The position numbers and the translations under genes are program-made. 64,000 nt of DNA from Xylocopa sonorina (Eukaryota > Arthropoda > Insecta > Hymenoptera > Apidae). The stretch spans positions 868,001-932,000 of the forward strand of contig NW_027490127.1 of the NCBI RefSeq assembly GCF_050948175.1, written 5' to 3'. Positions 21,386 through 33,599 of this stretch are shown here, one piece after another. Each line of letters starts with the position of its first letter. Position 1 is the stretch's first letter. The notes under the pieces are model-generated. The model ran no database searches. It was not told where the DNA came from and was given only the letters and a program-made list of their open reading frames with translations.

Positions 21386-21980
21386 AGTCTTCCACCTTCG
21401 GGTGGAGGTCGCTCCCAAGAACCCTTCGGGGGGCGGGACTTCGCCACCATCGCCGCGCCTACGGGCCGTGATGGTAGCCATTACGCCTCAGGGGCCACGA
21501 TTCGGCATTTGTCGGGCCATGATATCGAGTCTGACGCACCAGGGGCACCTAGTGCGTCCGGGCCACGCCTGGCCCGAGGCATCGACGACGCCCGTGCGGG
21601 GTGGACCACTTAGGTCGTGCCCCACATCTTTGCACGGGTGTCGTCCGGGAGGCGCGGTCGGTGCGATTGGGGGATTGTACCAATCATTGCACGCGTCCCC
21701 CGGGACGGGAGTGGTGGCTGCGTGATCCAGCCATCGCTCATTCCTCGGACGGGGGAGTATGTCTCTTCGACCACACTCCTCTCCGGGAAGGGGGTCCTCC
21801 CAGTCACCATGGAGGATCCCGGCGCGGGAGGGGACCGGACGTCTTCGTCCAGATTTCCCGGTCCCCTCCCAGCAGCGCCGAGGACGGTCACCGTGGGGTT
21901 TTAGCCGGTAAGAGTCTGACATACCCCCGCAGTTCTCCAGCTCCGGGAGATCCATGAGGATTTCCCCACGTTAAAAAGAG
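21386..21980 (+). mobile_element. LINE E 3' UTR and A tail
   Basis: A G tract (about 21367-21380) ends ORF2. The G+C-rich 3' UTR then runs to CCCCACGTTAAAAA near 21966-21979. Its last about 500 bp are matched in reverse at 15229-15722, which fixes this as the 3' end of the E family. The next base starts A+T-rich unrelated sequence. Confidence 0.8.
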
Positions 21981-21985
21981 GCTAG

Positions 21986-22190
21986 TTTTAGGTTTGGTTT
22001 TATTAGATGAGGTTCAAGTTATATTAGGTTCAAGTTATTCTGGGTTCAAGTTATACGGGTATCGAGTTTAAGGTTCATGTTATACGGAGTTTGATTTTAA
22101 GGTTCAAATTATACGGGGTTCGATTTTAAGGTTCAAGTTATACAGGATTTGAGTTTAAGTTTCACGTTGTACGGGGTTTGAATTCGTGCT
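21986..22190 (+). repeat. Short tandem repeats around GGTTCAAGTTATAC
   Basis: About six degenerate units of GGTTCAAGTTATACGGG(G)TT...TTTTAA type, roughly 20-40 bp each. They lie between the LINE E tail and the ITS1-like sequence. They may belong to rDNA spacer or be the LINE E target. Confidence 0.65.
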
Positions 22191-22195
22191 AGGAG

Positions 22196-23515
22196 CGTGC
22201 GTGGTGTCGTCGCGCGTAACCTGTTGAAGATGGTCGATCGTACTGTTCCTTTCGGAGGAGACGATTCGTCGGCAATAGCCTCGGTTGTCGAGAGTCTAAG
22301 ACACCCAGCGATCGTTGCGAGCTTTCGAATCATTTATGCTCGCTTCGTGTCGTCGGGTGAATATATAGACCGCTTCTCGAGGCTTGTACAACCAGCGAAC
22401 GTCCCAACGAATTTTTTTTCCATTTACCCGGTCGTTGTTTACGGTACATTAGCGGACCCCTCGAGTTCTCGTAATCGAGAACTCGTCGGGTCCGCTTTTT
22501 TATGCCATTTTTTCAAAAAGTAATACGCCGCTGGCACTTTGCCGTTTTTCCACTCGCAGAATTGTTCCGTTGAGCTCAGAGGGGATCCGTTCCGTGCCGT
22601 TCACCCATAACCTCGTTGTCGAGAGTCTTGAAACCCGCCGCTGCGAGATCGAACTTTACTTGCTTGCTTTGCGTTGTCGGGAAAAATATAGACCGCTCGA
22701 GGCTGTGTGGGGTGAACGGTAGAGTGTCCTAACGAATGTATGAATTTTTTTCGTTTATCTCAGCCTGGTTGGAATCGACACGACTAGATGGTATTGGAAT
22801 TTTGAAGAGACCGTCGTCGTCGTCGTTTGTTCGGAGGGGACGAATCGTCGCTCGCGCTAAGCCTCATTGTCGAGACTCTGAGAAAAACCTGCCGTTGCGA
22901 GATCGAATAATTTTATACTCGCTTCGCGTTGCCGAGGAAAGCTTTTATAGACCGCCTCGAGACTGTGCACGAAGGCGACGAGTGTCCCATCGATGATAAC
23001 ATTATTATGTTCACTCGAATGAGAGCGTCTTGCCGATCTCGAAAGCAATACGCCGCTGGGTGTTTGATTTTTTTCTTCTTAGTTTGACGCGCACGTTTAT
23101 TCCAGGGGGGACGATTCCGCGTTGCCCGTTGTCCTCGTTGTCGAGAGTCTGTAATCCCGCCGTTGCGAGCTCGAACAATTTATGCTCGCTTCGCTTTGTC
23201 GGGAGGAAAAAGACCGCCTCGAGGCTGCTGGTACGCGGAGGAGTCCTAACGAATTTTTGAAAGATTTTTTTTTCTTCATACCTGGACGCGCGTGTGCATT
23301 TTTCGTAACTTTGAGGGAGACATTACGCGCCAACCATCGGCGTATGCGTTTCATCCGTAGGACCGATATATCGTGTTGCCTCGACCTCCGTCGAGCGGTG
23401 AAAGTCGCCACGGTTCGGCGAAGCCCGCGTCTCTTTCACTGGAGACGATTGGGTATCGACTTGTTCGAACTTTAGTACCAAGAGACTTAAAGATCAATAA
23501 AATATACATGTACGA
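22196..23515 (+). other. ITS1 (partial), built of four degenerate repeats
   Basis: This spacer directly precedes the 5.8S gene. GTTGTCGAGAGTCT-type anchors occur at 22284, 22615, 22866 and 23137 (intervals 331, 251 and 271 bp). Each is followed by CGTTGCGAG..CGAA, TTATGCTCGCTTCG, GACCGC(T)CTCGAGGCT and TCC(T)AACGAATTTTT. No 18S 3' end is found upstream, so the unit is truncated on the 18S side, at or before the LINE E insertion. Confidence 0.7.
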
Positions 23516-23673
23516 TTACCCTGAACGGTGGATCACTTGGCTCGTGGGTCGATGAAGAACGCAGCTAATTGCGCGTCAACGTGTGAACTGCAGGACACAT
23601 GAACATCGACATTTTGAACACACATTGCGGTCCACGGATACAATTCCTGAACCACGCCTAGCTGAGGGTCGTT
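23516..23673 (+). rRNA. 5.8S rRNA, probably a decayed copy
   Basis: The sequence from ACCCTGAACGGTGGATCACT through GAAGAACGCAGC and GAACTGCAGGACACATGAAC to GCTGAGGGTCGTTCA is clearly insect 5.8S. Compared with the consensus I remember, it has changes such as GAACACACATTG for GAACGCACATTG, CCTGAACCACG for CCTGGACCACG, and CCTAGCTGAGG for CCTGGCTGAGG. These are mostly G-to-A, including in normally invariant positions. This suggests a pseudogene copy outside an active array. Ends are placed by homology to about 3 bases. Confidence 0.85.
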
Positions 23674-24949
23674 CACGTAACCAAAATACTGCTTGCGTTG
23701 CGTTTCGTCGAATCTTCTTTCCCCACGGTGCTCGAATCTGCCCACCGTCGTTCATTCTCGAATTAAATTACGAACGTTTCTGAGTTCGGGCGGCACCGAA
23801 AAAGGGAAGAAGAGAAGCGATACGCGACGTACAAGCGATCGTTGGACGTTCGTCCGAGTCGTCTGTGGCCGTGCTGAGGCAATCTGCGATTGGCAACGTG
23901 TGTGCGCGTGCGACGTGCGTAATCGTGTTCATGGAACTCGACGGTGTGTCGATCACGAACTCGCGTGAGTTCTTCGTGGCGTCGTGAGTCGTCCATTAAA
24001 CAGACGATCGCCCACGGAGAACCGCTTCGTGTTTCGATCGCCGATTTTGTTCCGCGTTCCGAATTCGCGCACCCGCCACACGCATCGCCTTCGCCTGCCT
24101 TTAGCGCACGATACGAACATGCGCGCGCCCGACATCGCTTAAAATGAATTTTTTTCATGCCGCAAGACCGAGGAAGAATACTCGGTCGAGGGAGAAGAGA
24201 TATACAAGAGAGAGAGCGACATCGTCGTAACGCGAGGGACGATGATGCGCATCCGATCGTTCGAAGTTCTCCTCGTACAGCCCCAGGGTGTTCGATGAAA
24301 ATAACCCGTTCTCTCTGTTTTCTCCGCGTGTGTATAACATGTTCCGCGAGGGAAAAAAAAGATCTCTCGCGCGGAATGTCACTCGAACATAGGCCGTCGT
24401 TGCGCTGTAATGTCGTAACGTTATTCGTGAGGGCGCTCCAACTCGGCGTGTCCTTCGTTTTGAAGGATCAGGGTAATAAAATCGGGGGAAAAGGAGCCGC
24501 TCCGTTTCGATGTCTGCGTGTTACGCGCAGATGTTGGAACCGCTGGAGAGTATAAACGGTGTTGATCGTTCGCAGCTACGATGATAAAGAGGACGGATGT
24601 TAAAGAAACGCCAGTAGCTTGGTCGTCTAGCGAGAGTCTCACATTTTTTTTATATTTTTTACGAATCTTATATAAAAGAAATACCGACACACGAAAGACA
24701 TTGGCGAGGTGCACAAAACGCCTCGACGAGAACAACAACGAAGAGGTGCGTGTAGTTCTCGCCGGTTTCTCGAGCGGTAAATCAAAGGATCGCTGTGTCG
24801 GAGATGGACGAAAGTTCTTTTCGTCGTCTGCCGTCCCCGTTCGCCGATGCTCTCTCCTCATCTTGTATATATTATACATACGAATCTCTTTACCTTCTCT
24901 CCGTAACCGAGTTCGATGGCACGAATGAATTTCGTGCGTCACGTAGAGA
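23674..24949 (+). other. ITS2
   Basis: About 1.28 kb of spacer between the 5.8S and 28S sequences, moderately G+C-rich with A/T patches, and no recognisable coding. The length is long but compatible with insect ITS2. Short frames within it are spurious. Confidence 0.75.
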
Positions 24950-24971
24950 CGACTTCAAATTAGGAGAGATT

Positions 24972-25025
<54 letters not shown>

Positions 25026-25835
25026 TCCTTAGTAGCTGCGAGCGAACAGGAATGAGCCCAACACTGAATCCGGCGGTTCCGCCGCTGGGAAATCTAGTGT
25101 TCGGGAGGATCCGTTTATCCTGAGACAACGAACCGCGTCCAAGTCCATCTTGGATGGGGCCATTTATCCACAGAGGGTGCCAGGCCCGTACCGACCGGTA
25201 CGCGTTTCGGGAGGATCTCTCCTTAGAGTCGGGTTGCTTGAGAGTGCAGCCCTAAGTGGGTGGTAAACTCCATCTAAGACTAAATACGACCACGAGACCG
25301 ATAGCGAACAAGTACCGTGAAGGAAAGTTGAAAAGAACTTTGAAGAGAGAGTTCAAGAGTACGTGAAACCGTTCAGGGGTAAACCTGAGAAACCCAAATG
25401 ATCAAATGGAGAGATTCATCGACGACGATACTGGCTCCCGATGGCGCGCGATGCCCCGGTGGTACCATCGCGGTTCCACAGCGAGCGGCACGCCGTCGTC
25501 GGCGAACGTTCCGGTGATGTAGTCGTGCACTTCTCCCCTAGTAGAACGTCGTGACCCGTTGCGCGTCGGTCTACGGCCCGAGTGGGCGCCTGTGGCGTCG
25601 CAATCTTGCGCACGTGGCAGACCCTCGGTCGCCCGGCCGGCTGCGCGACGGTACACGTACGGTATCGGGCCGCAACCAGTCCATTCTCGAATGTACGTGC
25701 GTCTAGCCCGCCGCAAGCTCGGTCAAACTACCCGGTGGAACAGACTTTGCGTCGGCGCCGGGCCTGGCCAGCTGTTAGCAGGTGGTTCCTCGACTGCCTT
25801 GGTCTCGAGGTTCCTTAAAATGGGGAACAGTCCCC
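24950..25835 (+). rRNA. 28S rRNA 5' fragment (through D2), truncated
   Basis: It begins GAGATTACCCGCTGAATTTAAGCAT and proceeds through ACTAAGCGGAGGAAAAG, CGAACAAGTACCGTGAAGG and AAACCGTTCAGGGGTAAACC into a G+C-rich D2 expansion ending near CTCGACTGCCTTGGTCTCG. Only about 0.9 kb of a roughly 4-kb molecule is present. Similarity is lost between about 25820 and 25855 and an F-type repeat follows, so the R1/R2 target sites deeper in 28S are absent. Several CG-to-CA/TG differences from remembered bee 28S support decay. Confidence 0.85.
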
Positions 25836-25855
25836 ATTCTGGTGACGGGCTACGA

Positions 25856-26083
25856 CTTCTTCCTTCTAGACGAAGTCATCGATGCGAGGGAGGCGCGGAT
25901 ACTCGTAGATGGAAACGAGAAGGCGATGCGTAAAAGTGCGAGTGAGCGCGTGCACTAGCACGCACGCGAACGCTGCTGGTTGCTGGATCTGCAGGCGTGT
26001 ACGGCAGGTTGCCTGCGTGCAGGGATTGATGCTGGAGGCGGCAAAGAGGCTGATGGGTGGCAGGCGCTACGCCTGACGTCACA
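25856..26083 (-). mobile_element. Element F, short copy F0
   Basis: The minus strand matches the left end of the F copy at 54.2 kb: a start with the hairpin word CAGGCGTAGCGCCTG, then ACCCATCAGCCTCTT, CCCTGCACGCAGGCAACCTG and CCTGCAGATCCAGCAAC, rejoining near CGCGCCTCCCTCGCATCGA. The internal 27-bp repeats of F1 are missing. It sits exactly between the broken 28S and the satellite array. No protein is recognised. Confidence 0.7.
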
Positions 26084-27345
26084 CTACACTCTAAAAGAAT
26101 ATAAATCCTACACTTCCTTCCTACGAGATAGCGTATCTAAATGTTTACAAATCGATGCAATACAGTACTAATGCTTCATAAAACGTGATATCGCATTTCG
26201 TATCAACGGTTCAAAGTAAGTAAGTAGGTTGTAAAGCTCTATGCATCGCATTATGCTTATCTGCTTCTACCCTTCAAAAGAATGTGAACACTACACTCCC
26301 TTGCAGAGGGATAGCGCTTTTAGATATCTACTTGTCGAAGCAATAGAGTTCTGTTACTTCATTCAACGCGATGTCGCATCTCATTTCAATGTTTCATGAT
26401 AGGTTGTAATATTCAATGCAACGCGGTATGTTTATCTGCACCTACACTTCAAAATAATATAGATCCCACACTTCCTTGATACGAGATAGCGTTTCTAAAA
26501 GTCTACGTATCGAAGTAATATAGTTCTGATGCTGTATAACTCCAACGTTCCAAAGTAAGTAAGTTATATTCTTCTATGCATAGAGTTATGTCTGCCTGCT
26601 TCTACGATTTGAAAGAATGTGAATTCTACAGTTCTATGCAACTAGATGGCGCTTTATAGTGTCTGCGCGTCAAAGCAGTATATTTCTAATGCTCCATGCA
26701 ATGCAATAGTACATCTCATTTCAGCGTTTCAATGTAAGTAAGATGGAATCCTATATGCATGCACTATGCTTAGATAAGATAATATCAGATATATTATACT
26801 TCATTAGAATGTGAAGTCCGCAGTCCATGCAACAGAATTGCGCTTTAATGGGTCTACTTGTCAATGCACTAGAGTTCGTAGCCTGCATGCAATGCGATAT
26901 CGCATCTCTTTTCAACGTTTCAAGGTAAGTAACCTGTAACCTTCTATGCATAGCAATATGCTTATATGCTTCTACACTTTTAATGAATGTCAATAGAAGG
27001 GATCCATAAAGCGGGATCGCGCTTCACAGTTTCTACGTGTCAAACAAACGTATTTCCTTGGTGGTATTCCGTATTCCGAAGATGGTAAAGTATGTAACAT
27101 GTTATCTTCTATTCATGTTATTATACTTGTTTGCTCCTACACAGCAACCGATTGTGAATTCTGCTGTTTCTTCCAGCGGAATGGGGTTTCATATTGTCAG
27201 CGTCTCAAAGCAATAGATACCTAAAGCATTACACCATGCGATTGCACATCTCATTTCAACGATGCAAATTAAATAAGCTGTAAGCAATTATGCATGGCAT
27301 TATACTTATCTGCTTCTATGCTTTATAATGCTTTGGGATGCGAGA
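26084..27345 (+). repeat. Satellite array, about 160-180 bp monomer (plus orientation)
   Basis: About seven diverged monomers. Recurring words are CTTATCTGCTTCTACACTTCAA, AGAATGTGAATTCTAC, GCATTGCATGGAGC-like, TCAAAGCAATAGAGTTCTAA, GCGATATCGCATCTCATTTC and AACGTTTCAAAGTAAGTAAG. Successive CTGC(T/A)(T/C)CTAC anchors at 26261, 26437 and 26596 give periods of 176 and 159 bp. The array ends near a C tract at about 27356-27370. Confidence 0.88.
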
Positions 27346-27370
27346 ATAACCTCAACCCCCCCCCCCCCCC

Positions 27371-28104
27371 TTAACTGCCTAAAGAGAAGTTGAAAATCTA
27401 GCGGTCCTGCAGGTGAGACACCCGAGGGGGCGAGAAGAGGTGATCGCCGAAATCCACTGATCGATGGCCCCGAACAATACCGAAGCGTACAGCTCGTCCC
27501 ACCAAGGAGCCCCGAAGAGGATTCAGGAGATCCGAGGATCACCAGCGAATTCAAGGAATCTGAAGAAGAGAACGTGAGAGCTTATTCACTAAAGCGTCCT
27601 ATTTTCATGCCGCATTTCATGTATCGCATATTGTATATTATATCTTATATCGTGAAGCGGGTGGTGATCCCCGGTCATTCGCGGCGTGTTGCGTAGTTTT
27701 CTATAGCCCTTGTTAGTTAAACCCACCTCGAGGCCATAAATAAAGAAGCCGTGACTTCAGTATCCCGCGACCCGAGTGTATGTACTCGGCTAGGCGTAGT
27801 CGAGAGGAGCAGCATTTCGAGGTTTCGAGCATTGTTCCGCCCCAAGTTTCCCGGGGTCGTGTAGTCTATTTCTTTGGTGCTTTCTGAGCAGCTGGCGCCC
27901 AAGAAACTATAGTCTCGCAGTTTCGAAATACCCTCCCGTTTCGGTGATTATTTTTGCGTTCGCGAGCCCGCGAAATGTTGTACGTAAGTGGATACATTGT
28001 AACGACAGATCGCTTTAGATTAAAGTACGTTTTACACCTTAAAGTATTTGAATAATTAACCCCTTCGAGCTTCCCTGACTTACTGTAGATAGGTTTCCGT
28101 CACA
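27371..28104 (-). mobile_element. Probable Gypsy-type LTR and leader fragment
   Basis: On the minus strand TGTGACGG at 28104-28097 resembles the start of many insect Gypsy LTRs. About 560 bp on, TGGTGATCCTCGG (27544-27532) resembles a primer-binding site, and the leader runs to the C tract at 27370. There is no second LTR and no pol nearby. The inferred LTR end lacks a clear CA, so this is tentative. Confidence 0.35.
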
Positions 28105-29380
28105 ACTGATAGGGACCATTACTTTACATAGATATATAGAACATACATAGCCTTAAACGCAGAACTGAGAGTTTGAGAACTTCCTTCGAAACGTTGATAG
28201 TGATGAGCTCCATCGGATTTCATAGAATTTCAGAACTTACTTGCTATGAATCGTAGGCAGATAAGGGCCATCGCGTTACTTAGAATTTTAGAACTTGTTT
28301 ACTCCAGCAAAGATTTCTATTGCCTTCGTCCGTTCTTTTAGAAGAGTTTTTCATAAACCACTTACTTTTCACGTTTGCAACACTTTTAAATGTATGCGAG
28401 GTGTAATCGTTTAAGTTTTAAAATGATTACTTACTGCTGATTATTATTTAGTAACTCGGTTATAAACGTGTCTGCATAAGATTTAATCCATATGTTCATA
28501 AGTCTGAAATTTATGCAGTCATTTGTTAGTCACTTATTGTTCAAACGACAAAGATTCTGACTACTTCAAAACGGTTGACTTTCATCAATTTTCTTAAAAT
28601 CGACATACGGTCCAACTGCTTGCATTAAAGACTGTAATTAAAGTTTTCAAAATATTTTACCTCATATAGATAAATTCTGGAATTGAAGGTGATTGTTTGA
28701 TTTTTCTAACTCCTGTTTAGAACATCTTTCCATTGGAATGTTCAAGTATTTTTCATATTCGTAATTATTGAAAATGTTTTGCTTGGTTCTTTAATTTAAT
28801 ATTTAGAATTTCCTGAGAAATATTTTTTATCGTAATGAAATATATAATTGCAATTATAATTCTTTATGAAATAATAATAACAGAGAGGAATCTATCCATT
28901 CTTGTAGTTTTGTAAAGAGTATTTAATCTCACTATTTAAAATGAAACATTAACATTTGTTTACAATCTAATGGAATTTAGTTACCTTTTGATTAAAATTC
29001 ATAATGTTAATCTTCCGTAGTTCAACAATTGTGTGAGCTGTCCTCAGGAATCGCAGCTCAGTATTTATAAAATGGACGACAATCGAACAGCCTAACCAAA
29101 CGTGATCAAACCGATTTTTCATTATTAATATTATAATGTTTAACTTATCCTGTATACTATTAAAATGCCCTTCGAACAATGTTTATTCACTTCCTTCCAC
29201 CACTGTTTACAATACGTATGTTTCATTTACTATCAAAACCGTAAGTATTATCGCCTTTCTTTACTTTTTGTGACCTTCAGTGGCTTCATGTAACAGGTCG
29301 TTGAACTCGTTTTAAAATGCTCGATCGTATTACGGAAGAATAAACATACCAATTCATTTTAAAAAATGAAGATGACCTTC
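28105..29380. other. A+T-rich sequence, no gene seen
   Basis: About 1.3 kb with no recognised domain, repeat unit or terminal structure. Short frames (for example 28967-29179 minus) show no coding signature. Confidence 0.5.
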
Positions 29381-29537
29381 AAATGTCCAACATACCTCCA
29401 CTTACAAAAAAACTATTTTCATCAACGGATGGTACCTTTGTACTGTGCAATTTTATATCAGCAAAAATTTCTATGAAATTTATAGTTTCGAGGATACCTG
29501 AGGTGCTAATTATTACTACCCCACCCTGTATATTGTT

Positions 29538-30059
29538 ATGGATGTGTCCAACAAGGAAACGATGAACAAAATTAAATTTAATATTACGATGTTTATTATA
29601 TTACTTATAATATATTTGTTTTTCTGGAATTTAGCCAAAAAACAGTGTTCACGATGTCGGCAGATGAATATATTTGACTTAGAATTACAAGAGCCGACAA
29701 TTTCGAAAGTAGAATATTTTTTTACTCCGCTAACCGAATCATTCCAAACGTTAAGTAAAGTGCGTGCCTTTCACAACAGTCAGATGCAAATTACGATACA
29801 ACGTTTCCAAAAAATGGTACGTGTCACTCGTTTTTAATTTCCGTTTTTTCAAGCAAAGGAAATTTAATTGAAATATCCGCAAAATTTATGGACAAGAAAT
29901 TTATTATAATCTTACGCAACATATATGATGGTGATAAACGATAAGTATATGGACCTGAGACTAGAAAGTATTGAGCAGAAAAAGAAACTGATAGAACTGC
30001 AAATTAGATCGATATATCTCACAAATGATGCTTCTACGTTCATAAAATCTGTTAAATAA
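29538..30059 (+). CDS. Candidate two-exon small membrane protein gene (R copy I)
   Basis: Function unknown. Exon 1 (29538-29816) encodes a short Lys/Asn-rich start, a hydrophobic segment (FIILLIIYLFFW, about residues 19-31), then CSRCRQMN and a polar stretch ending QRFQKM. A donor GTACGT follows at 29817. An acceptor AAG at 29943-29945 would join, in phase 0, to exon 2 (29946-30059: YMDLRLESIEQKKKLIEL...FIKSVK, stop 30057-30059). The 129-nt intron has a poor pyrimidine tract. Support: the second copy at 51324-51716 (minus) keeps the frame, both exon edges and the 114-nt exon 2, while differing elsewhere. Alternative: a remnant of an unknown mobile element. The start ATG is only the first available. 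Confidence 0.45.
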
Positions 30060-32860
30060 AGAACTATTGCAAATACCAGGTATAATCAATATTACTTCTG
30101 CTCAAAAGCTATAACAGAATTGGACCGAAATGGATATAAAACAGGAATTTATATATTCAAAGAGAAAAAATGTATTACTTACAAATTGCTTATGTTCGCA
30201 AAGATCTCACTAATTCAGGCTTCTTGTCTTGCAGAACTAATCATTCATTTAACATGGGAAGGGGTCGACGGATAGTAAAATATTCTCATATTTCATAGTC
30301 TGGCTCGATACGTCAATTGGATCATGTAAAACATCGGACACTAATTGCATCTACACCTTCAGACCTTAAATATATAATTACAACATATTTAATACCGTTT
30401 TAATAACACTTTCCTATTATTTATATCTATGCCTAATAAATATATATTAATCGAATAAGTTGTTTTACCAAAGAATAAGAGAATCTGAGGATTATAAATC
30501 TGAGCATTACATAACAAACGTGCATTACATACATAATGTTACATGTAAAAAAAGATGAAGACCAAAAAGATCGTACATAAGTTGAATCCACAATGCGGTC
30601 ACAGAGATACAGAAACGGCAAAAATTCCCAACAATAATTAACAAAATTCAAAAAGGGTGGGGGTGAAAATCCATCTCCTTGACGATGATAAGAAACAAGT
30701 CTGCCTCGTGCACTACAATATCTCCAACAGCCAGCGGTTGGCACGCAAATGACAACGGATAGAAAGAATTCCGTGGCAGAATAGAAAGTGAATAGTAAGA
30801 AAAACATATTTATTTGTTAGATGTTTATAAATTCAAATTTAAAAGTCCATGTCGCATTTAATATACTATTGTTTAACAAGGTGATTTAATGTTGATTCAA
30901 ATAAGCGTGGAGAACTAGCTGGTACTTCTGTCAATGTAATTTCATTTCTGCAGGATACAGTAAAAACACATTTACAATTTAAGCAAGGTTTCACTAGATC
31001 TGGCGGATTTTCTAAATTTTAGAATGGGATGATGGCGGTAGTAGTTGGTTCAGCGCCAGGCGATAAACATATACAGCAAGCAAAGTAACGTAAACGGATT
31101 TAAAATGTTCAAGATTATATAAATGAAACTATTACACTTTTATAATCCATGTACCGTTTCTGTTCTTTGTAACTTACAAAGAGTCTTAAGAATGTAACGC
31201 AACGTAAAGAAGATTGGAAACAGAGAAAGCAGGCCTTAATCGCAGATAAAGGAACCTTGGATCTGTTGGGTATCGTGGTTACTGGCATGCCATGTTAAGG
31301 GATGTGTCATTCAGTTTTAATTTTCTAAACGAGAACAATTCAAATAAATTTGGAGTCGACACATTGGAAAAAAATTTCTTCCAGTGAAAAACGCTGCATG
31401 CAATGCAATAGCAACTTAACATCCCCTTGATATTTTACAGAAAATCTTATGTCATTTTCCTCGATTTACTAGAATCGAAACTATGAAATCTATTATGTAG
31501 TTTTTCTGCAACTGCTACCATACACACGCACGCGCGCATACACACACACGCGCACGTACATACGAAATCCATCAAGATCTGTATATCTATTGGCTATTAC
31601 ATGGATAACTTGTAGAATTCCATTTGTAATTGATAATTAGATTATAAATATTTATATGCTTTTATCAGAAATTTAAATACGTCAAAATTGCAGCACGCAG
31701 GTGTGTAAATATCACTTCGCGATCTCATTTCATTTTGGCAGTTATACATATATATAAGGATCGATCCAGGCATAAAACTTGATAATCTTTCAACTATAAA
31801 ATAATTATGGAACATTAGACTTTTTGCTAGCGTTGGTCCATTTTATCATTTTCGGAACTTATGAAGCAGCTAGAACTATAATAACAATGTACTTTATATC
31901 TTTGCACATTGTTTCCAAAGAAAATATTAGATATGAATAACTATGTTCATTTTATTATAAATGTATGAGTAAAGTTCAATCTACATGAATAAATGTTTTC
32001 AAATTGTTGTAATTTATTTAATTCTTATCATTTAGCGATACAAAATGTATTACAAAAATATATAAAAATATATTTCACTTTAGTTTTTTCTAATATTTTA
32101 AATATTTTATATTATCATATTAAAATTTTACAAAAAATAACAAAATTTTTAGAAGTAGGAATAATTTTTCCTTAATTAGTTAATATGTCGGTTTTTTTTA
32201 AGAAGACGGTATTTAATTTTTCAAAGAAAGTTTCGACTTTAAATTGACCATTAATTTCTCTAATTTCATTACTTTTCGTAGATCACCGCTAATTTTCAAC
32301 TTTTCCATTACAGCTTTGTCCATGCAAGTTTTAATTCTCCGAAAGATATATAATATTATGTTATTAGTAAAATTATTTTGCATTTCTAATTAATTGAAAT
32401 GTAAAAAATATATTTTTTTTTATGAGAAAGCATTGCGAAAAAATTTTGGGTATCCATTGCTAATGTTGTACCTAGTGGTTGACTAGGTTCTCCTCTAGCT
32501 GCCGCACCCCTTTACTATTTTTAAGATCCAAAAACCGTGTACCAACTTCGTCGCCTTTAAAATTTACGAAATTTACATATTAACCTTTAGTTAATTATTT
32601 ACACCTGGATTACATGCATAATGGGTAAAATCAGACATTCCTTTAGTTTTTTAGTATTGCCACATCGATTAAAGACTGATTAGTAACAGATTTACTGTCT
32701 TTGAAAAAATATAAGTGTACATTGCATCACCCATTATTTCCAGCTTCCTACTATAATTTTGTGATACTGGCTGTTGTTGCTTGTAGTTAATAATCCATAA
32801 ATTATCGATGACTGGAGTTACCAACAACCGATAAAGTATGCTATCACACACGGTTATGTA
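30060..32860 (-). repeat. Dispersed segment R, copy I
   Basis: Most of this stretch is repeated in inverted orientation at 48.2-51.8 kb (copy II) and partly at 60.0-62.8 kb (copy III). A CA/CG microsatellite at about 31520-31560 is mirrored by GT/GC at about 48625-48660. The right part (32000-32600) corresponds to 60.0-60.46 kb and contains the empty mariner site near 32059-32065. Plus-strand 30580-30780 is a broken version of the frame kept in copy II (50446-50796). Apart from the exon-like pieces no coding is seen. Confidence 0.8.
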
Positions 32861-32865
32861 TATCT

Positions 32866-33570
32866 CGTCAACACTTCAGAAGAATGTAAATCCCACTCTT
32901 CCTTGCGATGGAATAGCGTTTCTAGATGTCTACGTATCGAAGCAATACAGTTAGTAGATAAGATATTAAATGCAACGCGTATAGGTAAAGTACAGTACAG
33001 TGTCTGCGTGTCAAAGCTTTAGACCTTTACTGCTCCATGCAATGCGATGTCGCATCTCGTAAACCTGTATGCATATCATTATGCTTGACTGATTCTGTAC
33101 TTCAAAAGAATACAACAACAAGGGCCATCACAATGTCTGCGTGTTAATACAGCGGAATTTTAATTGTCAATGCAATGTCATGGCGCATCTAATTATAACG
33201 TTTCGAGGTAAGTAATCTGTAACCTTCTATGCATAGCATTATACTTATTTGCTTCCGAACATCAAAAGAATGTCAATCATACAGTTCCATGTAACGGGAT
33301 GGCGCTTCGCATTGCCTGCGTCTAAAGCAATGGCGTTCTACTGCCCCATGAAATACGATGACGCATCTTATTCCAACGTTTCAGAGTACGTGAGCTGTAA
33401 TCTTCTATGAATACCGCTACGCTTATCTGCTTTTACACTTCATAAGAATGTGAATTCTGCAGTTATGTGCTACAGGAAGGGGGTTCATAGTGGCTATCTC
33501 TTAAAGCAATGGAGTTCTACTGCTCCATTCAATGCAATGTCGCACCTCATGTTCACGTTTCAAGGTAAAT
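32866..33570 (+). repeat. Satellite array, plus orientation
   Basis: About four monomers in the orientation of 26.1-27.3 kb, for example CTTCAGAAGAATGTAAATCCCAC..., TCAAAG..., GCGATGTCGCATCTCG and CTTCTATGCATAGCATTATACTTATTTGCTTC. It ends in an A+T-rich switch region at about 33560-33610. Confidence 0.85.
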
Positions 33571-33599
33571 AGATAATATCATAATATTAGAAAAATATA

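Noticed and set aside
25402..25933. Frames of 65-124 aa on both strands in the 28S region
   Set aside because: Inside rRNA sequence; no coding expectation.
26084..27345. Satellite blocks as a possible CRISPR-like array
   Set aside because: Monomers are continuous, diverged and about 170 bp, without short identical repeats and unique spacers; the context is eukaryotic.
31520..31565. CA/CG alternating tract as a functional Z-DNA site
   Set aside because: An ordinary microsatellite shared with the paralogous R copy; nothing else supports a function.
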